A DNA stretch of 61,472 nt from an uncultured Veillonellaceae bacterium. Lineage in GTDB: Bacteria > Bacillota > Negativicutes > Veillonellales > Dialisteraceae. The DNA lies in contig CAKMIA010000009.1 of NCBI GenBank assembly GCA_927353735.1, positions 1-61,472 of the forward strand, given 5' to 3'. The position numbers were made by a program, and so were the translations under genes. The notes under the pieces are model-generated. The model ran no database searches. It saw only the letters and a list, made by a program, of their open reading frames with translations, and was not told where the DNA came from. Positions 1 to 7,837 of this stretch are shown piece after piece (positions within the stretch are counted from its first letter, which is position 1; each line of letters opens with the position of its first letter).

Positions 1-1
1 G

Positions 2-36
2 AAAAAACGCAGCTGTCATATGACAGCTGCGTTTTT
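2..36. terminator. bidirectional rho-independent terminator
   Basis: An A-tract, a perfect palindrome centred on CATATG (arms CGCAGCTGT / ACAGCTGCG) and a T-tract. The symmetry lets it stop the leftward lipid kinase transcript and any transcript entering from the left edge. Confidence 0.8.
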
Positions 37-73
37 GTGTGTCTGAAAATCCGGACCGGAGTCCGGCGGCCGG

Positions 74-1171
74 TCAGTTCCCGTCCTTTTTCCGGGATTC
101 CAGCATATAATCAAAAATGGTTTTTCTTGTTTCATTTCCGGGGAATGTCTTGTGAGGCTCATGGAGGTCGGCCATGGTCTGGATCGCGGCGACCCGTTCC
201 GCTATGGCGCGCTGGAAATGATCGTGAATGAATTTCAGCGCATACGGCGCGTGGAGAGATTCATTCTTCCGGCGGAGCGGGACGAAAACGGGGAGGCGGT
301 CCGGCAGGATCTCGATATCCAGCGGGAAGGACGGGCCCCGGTCGCCGTCCACGTTCGTCCCGAGCTCGGAGCCGTCCGTGAGGGAGATGCGGGCCTTCTT
401 CACGTTGATGACTGACAGGAGGTCCGAGCCCATCTGCAGGCCGGCCAGCAGCAGCGGTCCCTGCCGGAGCAGGCGGAGCCAGTCCAGCTCGCGGAACAGC
501 GCCAGCTTGATGACGCCCTTATTGCGGTCCTCCGGAGGGAGCAGATTGCGGAAGCTGCCGGCGGAGTCCGTCAGCATGGCCGCCATGAGCGGCGAGTTCA
601 TGCGGATGGCCGTGCCGCCCTCCGTCTCGATGAGGAACGGATAGGATTTCTGCCGGGGCAGGGCCTGGATGCCCTTCATGAAATAGGCGAGCGAGCCGAA
701 GAGCGTTTTCTCCTTGATGGAGACCTGGCTCACCGCCTCGGGGATCAGCCCGGCGGCGACGATATTGATGAAATACCGGCCGTTCACCCGGCCCACGTCG
801 ATGCGCGTTTCCTCCGCCGTTTCCAGCATGCGGATGGCGCCCCGGGGCGAGCGGGGGATGTGGAGCGCCCGGGCCAGATCATTCACCGTGCCGAAGGGAA
901 TGAACGCAAAGACGGAGGAACTCTCCACCTGCATCATGCCGTTGATGACCTCGTTGATGGTGCCGTCGCCGCCCATGCAGACGATATTGAAGCGGTGCTC
1001 CGCCGCCTCGCGGGCAAAGGCGGTGGCATCGCCGGCGCCGCCGGTCTCCTTTGTGATGACATGGGCATAGCGCCGGGACAGCACCTCCTGCAGCAGGGGC
1101 AGATAGCGCGGCGCCCGTTCCCGTCCGGAAGTGGGATTGATGATGATGACGGCGGTATCGGTTTGATTCAA
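74..1171 (-). CDS. YegS/DgkB-type lipid (diacylglycerol) kinase
   Basis: Predicted ATP-dependent lipid kinase that would phosphorylate diacylglycerol or a related lipid at the cytoplasmic face of the membrane. The 365-residue product has the family's N-terminal NPTSG motif (residues 12-16) and the nucleotide-binding GGDGTINEV motif (67-75), followed by the C-terminal beta-sandwich region. The length is slightly above the roughly 300 usual for YegS/DgkB. I chose a TTG start at 1171 because AAAGGA lies at good spacing before it and the NPTSG motif follows directly. The open frame continues upstream to 1483, but that extension is low complexity and overlaps the opposite-strand T-box leader. An ATG at 1216 has no ribosome site. 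The gene converges on nothing visible and ends at the palindromic terminator. The exact lipid substrate cannot be read from sequence. Confidence 0.85.
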   Translation of the reverse strand: MNQTDTAVIIINPTSGRERAPRYLPLLQEVLSRRYAHVITKETGGAGDATAFAREAAEHRFNIVCMGGDGTINEVINGMMQVESSSVFAFIPFGTVNDLARALHIPRSPRGAIRMLETAEETRIDVGRVNGRYFINIVAAGLIPEAVSQVSIKEKTLFGSLAYFMKGIQALPRQKSYPFLIETEGGTAIRMNSPLMAAMLTDSAGSFRNLLPPEDRNKGVIKLALFRELDWLRLLRQGPLLLAGLQMGSDLLSVINVKKARISLTDGSELGTNVDGDRGPSFPLDIEILPDRLPVFVPLRRKNESLHAPYALKFIHDHFQRAIAERVAAIQTMADLHEPHKTFPGNETRKTIFDYMLESRKKDGN

Positions 1172-1309
1172 GAGTCTCGTCCTTTCTGCGGCGGAAATGA
1201 AGATTTTAATTTTCATTATATCGTAAACCGGAAAAAATAGGAAGAAAGGGGAGAACCGCCGCGGCGGGCCCGGAAGGAGCGTCCGGATTTTTCGGGGAGG
1301 AGCCCCCGC

Positions 1310-1338
1310 TTGACAAGAAAAAAACAGCGCGATAGAAT
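1310..1338 (+). promoter_or_regulatory. sigma70-type promoter for T-box leader 1
   Basis: TTGACA at 1310-1315 and TAGAAT at 1333-1338 with a 17-base spacer. It would start the T-box transcript near 1345. The second Liv leader has the same TAGAAT -10 box. Confidence 0.75.
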
Positions 1339-1344
1339 AAAGGC

Positions 1345-1597
1345 ATCGACCAATAGAAAATCGTACAAATGCAATGAACGAGACAGGCGTAAGCCGACAA
1401 GCCTCTACAGAGAGCCGATGACAGGTGCAAATCGGCGGGGCCCGGCGGACAGATATCACTCGCGAGCACTTTTTCTGAACCAAGTAGGAAAAGGCGGCAC
1501 GTTCCCGTTATGAACAGAGCCTCAAGTATAATGTAGGGTGGTACCGCGCGGAGAGCGCCCCTATCTTCAGTCAGGGACTGAGGGTAGGCTTTTTTTG
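1345..1597 (+). promoter_or_regulatory. T-box leader 1 (first, complete unit)
   Basis: Complete T-box riboswitch. Stem I shows the conserved AGAGAGCCGATG...GGTGCAAATCGG distal region (about 1410-1437). The antiterminator core AGGGTGGTACCGCG is at 1535-1548. A terminator hairpin pairs CCTATCTTCAGT with ACTGAGGGTAGG (about 1560-1588) and is followed by a T-run. On the 3' side of Stem I, ATC followed by ACTCGCGAGC sits where the specifier codon is expected, so isoleucine tRNA is the best guess. This suits the branched-chain amino acid binding protein downstream. Family identity is clear; the specifier is inferred by spacing to the GAGC element. Confidence 0.88.
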
Positions 1598-1629
1598 TAT
1601 CATCCGAAAGAGGCCGCGAGTAAAAAATC

Positions 1630-1685
1630 AGGGTGGTACCGCGCAGAGCGCCCCTGTCCCCGAAAAGGGACAGGGGCGTTTTTGT
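1630..1685 (+). promoter_or_regulatory. second T-box antiterminator/terminator module (no own Stem I)
   Basis: A second AGGGTGGTACCGCG core (1630-1643) lies 95 bases after the first. It is followed by its own hairpin GCCCCTGTCCC/GGGACAGGGGC (1650-1677) and a T-tract. Too little sequence separates it from the first terminator to hold a Stem I, so both modules presumably depend on the single upstream Stem I. Confidence 0.85.
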
Positions 1686-1738
1686 ACGAATTGGCGGGAT
1701 GTTCATAAGGTACTCATTCACAGAAAGAGGGAAAAACA

Positions 1739-2899
1739 ATGCAGAAAAAATGGATGAAAACCCTGGCAGCCGCAGGGGCAGCACTGATGCTGGCCGGCGC
1801 ATTCGCAGGCTGCGGTGGCGGAGAAAAGAAAGCAGACGCAGCTCCGGCTGACGGAAGCAGCGCAAAGATCGGCTTTATCACGGCCTATACCGGCCCCGGC
1901 GCCGCATACGGCGTAGCCATGAAGGAAGGCGTCGATCTGGCTGTGGAAGAAATCAACAGCAACCCGAACACGAAGGTCAAGATCGATCTCTACACTTACG
2001 ATACGAAGCTCGTTAAGAATGAAGCCATCAATGCCATGAAGAAAGCCATCGAACAGGACAAGGTCCTCGCCATCGAAGGCCCGATGACCACCGGTGAAAT
2101 GATGGCCGCAGGCCCGATCGCCCAGCAGTCCGGCGTCGTGGCATTCGGCACGGGCACCACCGGCCCCGGCATCACCGATATCGGCGACTACATTTTCCGC
2201 AACGCGATCCCCGGTGCCATGAACATTCCGCAGATCGTGGAAAAGACCCACGACAAGCTGGGCTACAAGAAGATCGCCATCATGTATTCCAACAACAATG
2301 ACCAGATGGTGGGCGAACATCAGTATTACCTCGATGCCTGCCAGAAGCTCGGCCTCGATGTGGTTGCTGACGTGACCTTCGCCGATAAGGATACGGACTT
2401 CTCCGCACAGCTCACCCAGATCCAGGCAGCCAATCCGGACGTCATCGCCATTGCAGGCCTCTATCAGGAAGGCTCTCTCATCGTGAAGAAGGCCCGTGAA
2501 ATGGGTCTGAATCAGCCGATCCTTGCAGGTAACGGCTTCAACAGCCCGGAATACATCAAGCAGGCCGGCGAAGCAGCTGACGGCACCCTCGTCGCTACGC
2601 CGTGGAACCCGGAACGTCAGACCGAAAAGGCACAGAACTTCCGCAAAGCCTTCGTTGCCAAGTACGGCCATGAACCGGATCAGTTCGCCGCTCAGGCCTA
2701 TGATGCGATGTACACCATCCATGCCGCTGTAGAACAGTCCGGCACCACCACCGACCGCAAGAAGTTCCGCGACACCCTCGCGAAGATGAAGGACTTCGAA
2801 GGCGCGACCGGCACCTTCTCCTTCGACGAACACCGCGATCCGATGATGGATCTGGCAGTCCTCGAAGTCAAGGGCGGCAAGTGGGTTCCTTTCGCTTAA
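1739..2899 (+). CDS. Liv-type branched-chain amino acid binding lipoprotein 1
   Basis: Extracytoplasmic solute-binding protein of the leucine/isoleucine/valine (LivJ/LivK, Peripla_BP_6) family, 386 residues. The N-terminus MQKKWMK plus a hydrophobic stretch ends in a lipobox (AFAGC, Cys25), so it should be a lipid-anchored receptor. The mature protein carries typical features: GFITAYTGPGAAYG near the start, GPMTTGE, and YxxEGSLIVKKAREMG. No livH, livM, livG or livF gene is nearby, so it must deliver ligand to a transporter encoded elsewhere. Expression is controlled by the tandem-module T-box leader. Codons favour GCA, GTA, GAA and AAG more than most neighbours, as in highly expressed genes. 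It is closely related to the next gene. Confidence 0.93.
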   Translation: MQKKWMKTLAAAGAALMLAGAFAGCGGGEKKADAAPADGSSAKIGFITAYTGPGAAYGVAMKEGVDLAVEEINSNPNTKVKIDLYTYDTKLVKNEAINAMKKAIEQDKVLAIEGPMTTGEMMAAGPIAQQSGVVAFGTGTTGPGITDIGDYIFRNAIPGAMNIPQIVEKTHDKLGYKKIAIMYSNNNDQMVGEHQYYLDACQKLGLDVVADVTFADKDTDFSAQLTQIQAANPDVIAIAGLYQEGSLIVKKAREMGLNQPILAGNGFNSPEYIKQAGEAADGTLVATPWNPERQTEKAQNFRKAFVAKYGHEPDQFAAQAYDAMYTIHAAVEQSGTTTDRKKFRDTLAKMKDFEGATGTFSFDEHRDPMMDLAVLEVKGGKWVPFA

Positions 2900-2984
2900 T
2901 CGGTGAAGGACGATTCACAGGCGGGACATAAACCCGCCGCGGGACGAAAAATTCGCAATTTCGTCTGAAGTATGATACTATACT

Positions 2985-3026
2985 AAAAAAAGATGCAGCT
3001 TAGCCTTGGAGCTGCGTCTTTTTTTG
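2985..3026 (+). terminator. rho-independent terminator after Liv gene 1
   Basis: AAAGATGCAGCT pairs with AGCTGCGTCTTT across a short loop and is followed by a T-run. It separates the first Liv gene from the next leader. Confidence 0.8.
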
Positions 3027-3117
3027 TGCGTCTCCGGAGAAAGCGCCCCGGATGGCGGGACAGGCGGCGCACGTTTCCTCTGATGCATGGAGTTATGAAA
3101 AAATCTTGTAAAAGAGC

Positions 3118-3145
3118 TTGACTTTTTTCGGATTTCCTGTAGAAT
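3118..3145 (+). promoter_or_regulatory. promoter for T-box leader 2
   Basis: TTGACT at 3118-3123 and TAGAAT at 3140-3145, spacer 16 bases. The arrangement matches the promoter of the first Liv leader. Confidence 0.7.
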
Positions 3146-3151
3146 TAGTAT

Positions 3152-3385
3152 CAACTCAAAGCAAACAAATGCGGTGAGCGGGTACAAGTGATTTCCTTCA
3201 CGCAGCAGAGAGCCGGCGGGTGGTGAAAGCCGGTGCAGGGGAAATGACGATTCTCTCCCGTGAGCAGCCTTCCTGAAATCCGAGTAGGGGAGGACGGCCG
3301 GTCTCCGTTACAGACACTCCTGTAAGTACAATATAGGGTGGTACCGCGCAAGTCGCCCCTGTCTCGAGATGAGGCAGGGGCTTTT
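3152..3385 (+). promoter_or_regulatory. T-box leader 2 (first, complete unit)
   Basis: Stem I is recognisable by AGAGAGCCGGCGGGTGGTGAAAGCCGG (seen as two adjoining conserved blocks around 3206-3235). The T-box core AGGGTGGTACCGCG is at 3335-3348. A terminator pairs GCCCCTGTCTC with GAGGCAGGGGC (3355-3381) and ends in T. At the specifier position the sequence reads ATT CTC before TCCCGTGAGC. Counting ten bases back from the end of GAGC, as in leader 1, gives CTC (Leu). ATT (Ile) is the alternative. Either suits a branched-chain amino acid receptor. Confidence 0.85.
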
Positions 3386-3430
3386 CTTATACGGGCCTCC
3401 GGCATTGTACCGCAGGGCGGAGTGACAAAT

Positions 3431-3486
3431 AGGGTGGTACCGCGCACAGCGCCCCTGTTTCCCGAAAGGGAGACAGGGGATTTTTT
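3431..3486 (+). promoter_or_regulatory. second T-box antiterminator/terminator module of leader 2
   Basis: A repeated AGGGTGGTACCGCG core (3431-3444) with hairpin CCCCTGTTTCCC/GGGAGACAGGGG (3452-3479) and a T-run. It lies 96 bases after the first core and has no Stem I of its own. The layout is the same as in leader 1. Confidence 0.85.
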
Positions 3487-3510
3487 ATGGAATTCTGAGA
3501 GGAGAAGCCA

Positions 3511-4665
3511 ATGAAAAACGCATGGATGAAATGGGCAGCAGCGGCCGGCGCCGCAGTGATGATCGCAGGAGCCTTTGCAGGCTGCGGCGGAGAAGAGAAG
3601 CAGAAGACCGGTCAGGAGGGACCGCAGGCGAAGGTGGGCTTCATTACGGCCTGCACCGGCCCCGGCGCGGCGTACGGCATCTCCCAGAAGGAAGCGGTGG
3701 ACATGGCGGTGGAGGAGATCAACAGCAATCCCAACACCAAGATCAAGCTGGACATGATCACCTATGATACGAAGCTGGTCAAGACCGAGGCGATCAACGC
3801 GGTGAAGAAGGCTGTGGAGCAGGACAAGGTGCTGGCCATCATCGGACCCATGACGACCGGTGAATTCTTTGCCGCCGGGCCGATCGCCCAGCAGGCGGGC
3901 GTGACGGTCTTCGGCATCTCCCTCACGGCAGACGGTGTGACAGAAGTGGGGGACTACATTTTCCGCAATGCCGTACCGGGCAAGCTGGCCATTCCGATCA
4001 CGGTCAAAAAGGCGCACGACAAGCTGGGCTTCAAGACGGTGGCAGTCATGTACTCCCACAACAACGATATGCTGGTGAGCGAGAACCGGATCTACCAGAA
4101 GCTGTTCCCCGAAATGGGTGTGGATATCGTGGCGACAGAATCCTTCGCGGATAAGGACACGGACTTCTCCGCCCAGCTGACGAAGATCCAGGCGGCCAAT
4201 CCGGACGTGATCGCCATTGCGGGCTTCTATCAGGAAGGCTCCCTCATCGTGAAGAAGGCCCGCGAAATGGGCCTGAACCAGCCGATCATCGGCAACAACG
4301 GCTTCAACAGCCCGGAATACATCAAGCAGGCCGGCCCCGCGGCGGACGGCACGCTGGTGGCGACCCCGTGGAACCCGGACCGGAAGAGCGAAAAGGCACA
4401 GGCTTTCCGGAAGGCCTTCAAGGAAAAATACGGCCATGAACCGGATCAGTTCGCCGCACAGGCCTATGACGGCGTGTACATGATGCACCGGGCCATCGAG
4501 GAGGCAGGCACCACCACGGACCGGAAGAAGCTCCGCGACACGCTGGCCGGCGTGAAGGGCTTCGAGGGCGTGACGGGCAAGTTCGAATTCGATCAGGACC
4601 GGAACCCGAAGATGGATATGGACGTGCTGGAAGTGAAGAACGGCCAGTGGGTGCCCTTTGCGTAA
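3511..4665 (+). CDS. Liv-type branched-chain amino acid binding lipoprotein 2
   Basis: Paralogue of the preceding receptor: 384 residues, same lipoprotein signal (lipobox AFAGC, Cys25), and the same GPMTTGE and EGSLIVKKAREMG motifs. The C-termini (WVPFA) are identical. GAGAGGAG precedes the ATG at good spacing. The protein sequences are close, but synonymous codons differ: this copy uses GTG, GAG and GGC where copy 1 uses GTA, GAA and GCA. This suggests an older duplication and a lower expression level. It has its own T-box leader with possibly a different specifier codon. As for copy 1, no permease or ATPase gene is adjacent. The exact ligand cannot be read from sequence. Confidence 0.92.
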   Translation: MKNAWMKWAAAAGAAVMIAGAFAGCGGEEKQKTGQEGPQAKVGFITACTGPGAAYGISQKEAVDMAVEEINSNPNTKIKLDMITYDTKLVKTEAINAVKKAVEQDKVLAIIGPMTTGEFFAAGPIAQQAGVTVFGISLTADGVTEVGDYIFRNAVPGKLAIPITVKKAHDKLGFKTVAVMYSHNNDMLVSENRIYQKLFPEMGVDIVATESFADKDTDFSAQLTKIQAANPDVIAIAGFYQEGSLIVKKAREMGLNQPIIGNNGFNSPEYIKQAGPAADGTLVATPWNPDRKSEKAQAFRKAFKEKYGHEPDQFAAQAYDGVYMMHRAIEEAGTTTDRKKLRDTLAGVKGFEGVTGKFEFDQDRNPKMDMDVLEVKNGQWVPFA

Positions 4666-4687
4666 TACACAATAAAGAATATAAATA

Positions 4688-4722
4688 AAAAGAGAGACGC
4701 GGCGGAGGCCGCGTCTTTTTTC
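4688..4722 (+). terminator. rho-independent terminator after Liv gene 2
   Basis: GACGCGGC / GCCGCGTC hairpin with GGAG loop, followed by a T-run. Confidence 0.8.
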
Positions 4723-4831
4723 GTGCGGCCTTTGCCGAGGGAGCGGCAGGATTTCCGCGAGGCGGGAAGAGGCGGTTTGCCGGTGTGCTATAATAGGACA
4801 AATACAAGGAGGGGAGGCTCGGAAAGGCCCC

Positions 4832-5659
4832 ATGGAAAGACAGAAACGGATCGCTCTGATCAATGACATCACCGGCTTCGGGCGCTGCTCGGTCACGGTG
4901 GAGCTGCCGCTCATTTCCGCGCTGAAGGTGCAGGCCTGCCCGTTTCCCACGGCGCTGCTGTCGGTGCACACGGGCTTTCCGTCCCATTACATCGACGACT
5001 GCACGGACCGGATGCGGCCGTACATGGAGAACTGGAAGGAAAACGGACTCACCTTTGACGGCATCGCCACGGGCTTCATCGGCTCGGCGGCGCAGATCGG
5101 CATCGTCATCGATTTCATCGAGATGTTCCGCACGGCGGAGACGAAGGTCATGGTGGACCCCGTCATGGGCGACAACGGCCGGCTCTACGCGTCGTACACG
5201 CCGGAGATGTGCCGGGAAATGCGGCGGCTCCTGCACTACGCCGATCTGGTGACGCCCAATCTCACGGAGGCGTGCGAGCTGCTGGAGCTGCCCTATCCCG
5301 AGGACGGCGCCGTGACGGATGAGGAGCTGCTCCACATGGCCCGGGCGCTGTCCGACGCGGGGCCGGCGCAGGTGGTCATCACCGGGCTGTGCAGCGGCGA
5401 TATCATCCGGAATTTCATTTATGAGCGGGGCCGGGAGCCGGAGATCCTCCGGCAGCGGAAGATCGGCATCGACCGGTCCGGTACGGGCGACGCCTTCGCG
5501 GCCATCGTGGCGGCCTCTCTCGTGCGGGGAGAGACGCTCCATGCGGCGGTCACCCGGGCCGCGGAATTTATCAGCCGCGTGCTGCAATATATGGAGCCGC
5601 TGGATATTCCGTGGAACTGGGGACTGGCCTTTGAGGAATATCTGACGGATTTGCGGTAA
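4832..5659 (+). CDS. pdxK: pyridoxal/pyridoxamine kinase
   Basis: ATP-dependent vitamin B6 kinase of the ribokinase superfamily (COG2240 type), salvaging pyridoxal or pyridoxamine to the 5'-phosphate in the cytoplasm. The N-terminus RIALINDITGFGRCS is typical of the Firmicutes pyridoxamine kinase group. The substrate-side segment VDPVMGDNG lies at about 108-116. The anion-hole/catalytic GTGDAF motif is at 217-222, with Asp220 as the general base. The length of 275 matches the family. B6 supply makes sense beside PLP-dependent GcvP and ArgD, though no shared regulation is visible. It is probably in one transcription unit with the radical SAM gene 26 bases downstream. Assignment among PdxK, PdxY and ThiD-like kinases rests on motif resemblance. 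Confidence 0.88.
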   Translation: MERQKRIALINDITGFGRCSVTVELPLISALKVQACPFPTALLSVHTGFPSHYIDDCTDRMRPYMENWKENGLTFDGIATGFIGSAAQIGIVIDFIEMFRTAETKVMVDPVMGDNGRLYASYTPEMCREMRRLLHYADLVTPNLTEACELLELPYPEDGAVTDEELLHMARALSDAGPAQVVITGLCSGDIIRNFIYERGREPEILRQRKIGIDRSGTGDAFAAIVAASLVRGETLHAAVTRAAEFISRVLQYMEPLDIPWNWGLAFEEYLTDLR

Positions 5660-5685
5660 GCGCACAGGCGCAGAAGGAGGATACG

Positions 5686-6345
5686 ATGATCGTTTATGCA
5701 GCCGATCACGGGAAATATATGACGCTGGCGGACAGCTTCCGCCGGCAGCCGGAAGGCAAACGCAATGTGTATATCAATTTAACGAACCGCTGCACGTGCA
5801 ACTGCACGTTCTGCCTGCGGGGGCTGAAGCATATGGGCGAGGAGGAAACGCTCTGGCTCCACGGCAAGGAACCGACGGTGGAAGAGGTCAAAAAGGAGCT
5901 GGACCAGGTGCCGTGGGACCGGATCAGCGAAGCGGTATTCTGCGGCTTCGGCGAACCGACGGAGCGGCTGGATGACATGGTGGAGCTCCTGCGGTACATC
6001 CGGAAGACCCATCCGGAGATCCCCACGCGGGTGAATACGAACGGGCTCTCCGATCTGGCGTACGGCCGGGACACCTCCGGTGATTTCGACGGCCTGCTGG
6101 ACACGATCTCCATCAGCCTGAACGCCTCCAATGCGGAGCGGTATCTCGCGCTGACCCGGAGCCGCTTCGGGATACAGTCCTTCGATGCCATGCTGGATTT
6201 CGCCGTGCGCTGCAAGGCCCATGTGCCCCATGTGGTGCTCACCGTGGTGGACCATGTGGAGAGCGAGGAGGAAATCGAGAAATGCCGGAAGATCTGTGAG
6301 GAACGGGGCCTGACGCTCCGCGTCCGCCCGTACGAGGCCAACTGA
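5686..6345 (+). CDS. radical SAM protein, TatD-associated type
   Basis: Small radical SAM enzyme (219 residues) with the 4Fe-4S triad Cys36-x3-Cys40-x2-Cys43 and an extra Cys38 inside the loop. The SAM-binding GFGEP motif is at 87-91. The sequence resembles the short radical SAM proteins usually found next to TatD nucleases, whose reaction is unknown. Here no tatD gene is adjacent; the upstream neighbour is pyridoxal kinase. AAGGAGG six bases before the ATG supports the start. It is cytoplasmic and oxygen-sensitive by nature of the cluster. Function beyond radical SAM chemistry is not inferable. Confidence 0.85.
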   Translation: MIVYAADHGKYMTLADSFRRQPEGKRNVYINLTNRCTCNCTFCLRGLKHMGEEETLWLHGKEPTVEEVKKELDQVPWDRISEAVFCGFGEPTERLDDMVELLRYIRKTHPEIPTRVNTNGLSDLAYGRDTSGDFDGLLDTISISLNASNAERYLALTRSRFGIQSFDAMLDFAVRCKAHVPHVVLTVVDHVESEEEIEKCRKICEERGLTLRVRPYEAN

Positions 6346-6353
6346 TCTTTCGG

Positions 6354-6382
6354 AGAAAGCCGCCGGTGTGCGGCTTTTTTTA
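6354..6382 (+). terminator. rho-independent terminator
   Basis: AAAGCCGCC / GGTGTGCGGCTTT hairpin followed by T residues, after the radical SAM gene. Confidence 0.7.
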
Positions 6383-6442
6383 CTGCCTATGATAGAATAA
6401 AGAAAAACGCCCGCTGCGGCGGGCCTGAGAAAGGAACATGCC

Positions 6443-6844
6443 ATGAACTGGATTAGCTCGGAATATCTGGCGCTCATCGGCGGCATCGCCCTGTGCGTCT
6501 ACCTGTACTGCTCCTATCAGGAGCGGCGGAAGGGCCCGGCGCCGGCCGCTCCGGTGCTCCGGCCGTCAACGGACTGGAAGGCGGAGGCGCTGTCCGACCT
6601 GCTGTACGATCTCTGCGACGACGCCGACGGGAAAGAGACGATCTATATTTTCCTCAACGAGGAAAAGGAAGAGGTACGCTGGTCGTGCAATGCGTTCCAG
6701 CTCGCCGGAGAGACGGCGCTCTGCGCGATCGAGCCGGGCGGCCTGGAGAAGCTGGCGGCGCACCGCGCGTCCTGCGGCAACATGGATGATCTGGCGTGGG
6801 CCATTCTGCGGGCGCACGCCCGGAAACACGGGAGGGGCCTATGA
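6443..6844 (+). CDS. small single-pass membrane protein, unknown function
   Basis: I do not recognise this 133-residue protein. One hydrophobic segment lies at about residues 8-25 (LALIGGIALCVYLYCS), followed by a basic QERRKG stretch. This suggests an N-terminal membrane anchor with a cytoplasmic domain of about 100 residues. The soluble part is acidic and ends in ARKHGRGL. AAAGGA precedes the ATG at good spacing. Its stop overlaps the start of the HD hydrolase as ATGA, so the two are translationally coupled and may act together, but nothing in the sequence names the activity. Confidence 0.7.
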   Translation: MNWISSEYLALIGGIALCVYLYCSYQERRKGPAPAAPVLRPSTDWKAEALSDLLYDLCDDADGKETIYIFLNEEKEEVRWSCNAFQLAGETALCAIEPGGLEKLAAHRASCGNMDDLAWAILRAHARKHGRGL

Positions 6845-7488
6845 CAGACGAGGAACGGCTGGAGCGGCAGTTTGCCTTCATCCGGGAGATCGACCGGGAA
6901 AAATTCATCATCCGCCAGACCTATCTCACCGGGGCAAAGCGGCAGGAGAACGATGCGGAGCACGCGTGGCATCTGGCGGTGATGGCGCTCCTCCTCGGCG
7001 GCTACGCCAATGAGAAGATCGACCTGCTCAAGACGGTGTCCATGGTGCTCATCCATGATCTGGTGGAGATCGACGCCGGCGATACCTACGCCTATGCAGG
7101 GGTGTCCCATGAGGCGCAGCACGAGAAGGAGGCAAAGGGGGCGGACCGCATCTTCGGGCTGCTCCCGCCGGATCAGGGGCAGGCCTTCCGGGCGCTCTGG
7201 GAGGAATTTGAGGAAGGGGAGACCCCGGAGGCGCGGTTCGCGCACACGCTGGACAATCTGCAGCCCATGATGCAGAACGACATGACCGGCGGGCAGATGT
7301 GGCAGGAGCGGGGCATCGCCCTCTCGCAGGTGCTGCGCCGGAACGCCCGCACGGCTGACGGCTCGGCGGTGCTCTGGGACTATGCGAAGTCCCGGTTCCT
7401 CGCGCCCCATGTGGGAAAGGAGCTGAAGGCGGACACGGAGCTGCCCGCCGCGGCAGAGGCTCCCGACGGGGCCGGGAAGACTGAGTGA
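6841..7488 (+). CDS. HD-domain hydrolase (YfbR/HDDC2-like)
   Basis: Metal-dependent phosphohydrolase of the HD superfamily, 215 residues. His41 in DAEHAWH, the HD doublet at 72-73 (LIHDLVEIDAGD) and a later Asp in HTLDNLQP form the usual metal site. This arrangement is typical of the HDDC2/YfbR group, which includes 5'-deoxynucleotidases. A longer open frame begins upstream, but GGGAGGGG just before the ATG at 6841 and the ATGA overlap with the preceding gene favour the start given. The substrate is likely a nucleotide, but this is family knowledge, not seen here. Confidence 0.85.
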   Translation: MTDEERLERQFAFIREIDREKFIIRQTYLTGAKRQENDAEHAWHLAVMALLLGGYANEKIDLLKTVSMVLIHDLVEIDAGDTYAYAGVSHEAQHEKEAKGADRIFGLLPPDQGQAFRALWEEFEEGETPEARFAHTLDNLQPMMQNDMTGGQMWQERGIALSQVLRRNARTADGSAVLWDYAKSRFLAPHVGKELKADTELPAAAEAPDGAGKTE

Positions 7489-7496
7489 GAGGCTCC

Positions 7497-7525
7497 TTGC
7501 CATCTTCCGGGGCATATGCTACCAT
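7497..7525 (+). promoter_or_regulatory. likely promoter of the glycine riboswitch/gcv operon
   Basis: TTGCCA (7497-7502) and TACCAT (7520-7525) with a 17-base spacer, placed just upstream of the riboswitch. The -10 box is imperfect. Confidence 0.5.
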
Positions 7526-7584
7526 TGAGACAGAATTTTTATATCTGGCCCGATGGGGGGCTGCACTTTATGCAATGGATGAAG

Positions 7585-7735
7585 ATGCCGGGAGAGAGCC
7601 GCAAGGACACCGAAGGGGCTGAAACTCTCAGGTAAAAGGACCGGTATCTGACAATCCTCTGGAGAGTCCGCACGGGCGGACACCGAAGAAGCAAGGCCGG
7701 ATCTCCGGCCGATCTTTCAGGTCAAAGGACAGAGG
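7585..7735 (+). promoter_or_regulatory. tandem glycine riboswitch
   Basis: Two consecutive glycine aptamers. The first contains GGGAGAG, ACCGAAGGGGC and ACTCTCAGGTAAAAGGAC (about 7590-7642). The second contains GGAGAGT, ACCGAAG and CTTTCAGGTCAAAGGACAGAG (about 7660-7735). It precedes the glycine-cleavage operon, where glycine binding normally turns expression on. The terminator that follows supports control at transcription termination. Confidence 0.95.
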
Positions 7736-7768
7736 CGCACTGTGATTTTTGCAGTGCGCTTTTTTTGT
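7735..7768 (+). terminator. expression-platform terminator of the glycine riboswitch
   Basis: GCGCACTG / CAGTGCGC hairpin with a T-run, directly after the second aptamer. The end of the second aptamer (AGAGGCGC) overlaps the 5' arm, so glycine-stabilised folding can compete with termination. Confidence 0.85.
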
Positions 7769-7837
7769 TCGTTCCGGCGGACAGAAAGGGCGCACGTTGC
7801 GGAGCGGCAGTCCGCTTCGCGGAAAAGGAGGAATGAC

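Noticed and set aside
3151..4971. 606-codon minus-strand open frame across the second T-box leader and Liv gene
   Set aside because: Runs through the leader and the receptor gene antisense; no recognisable domain.
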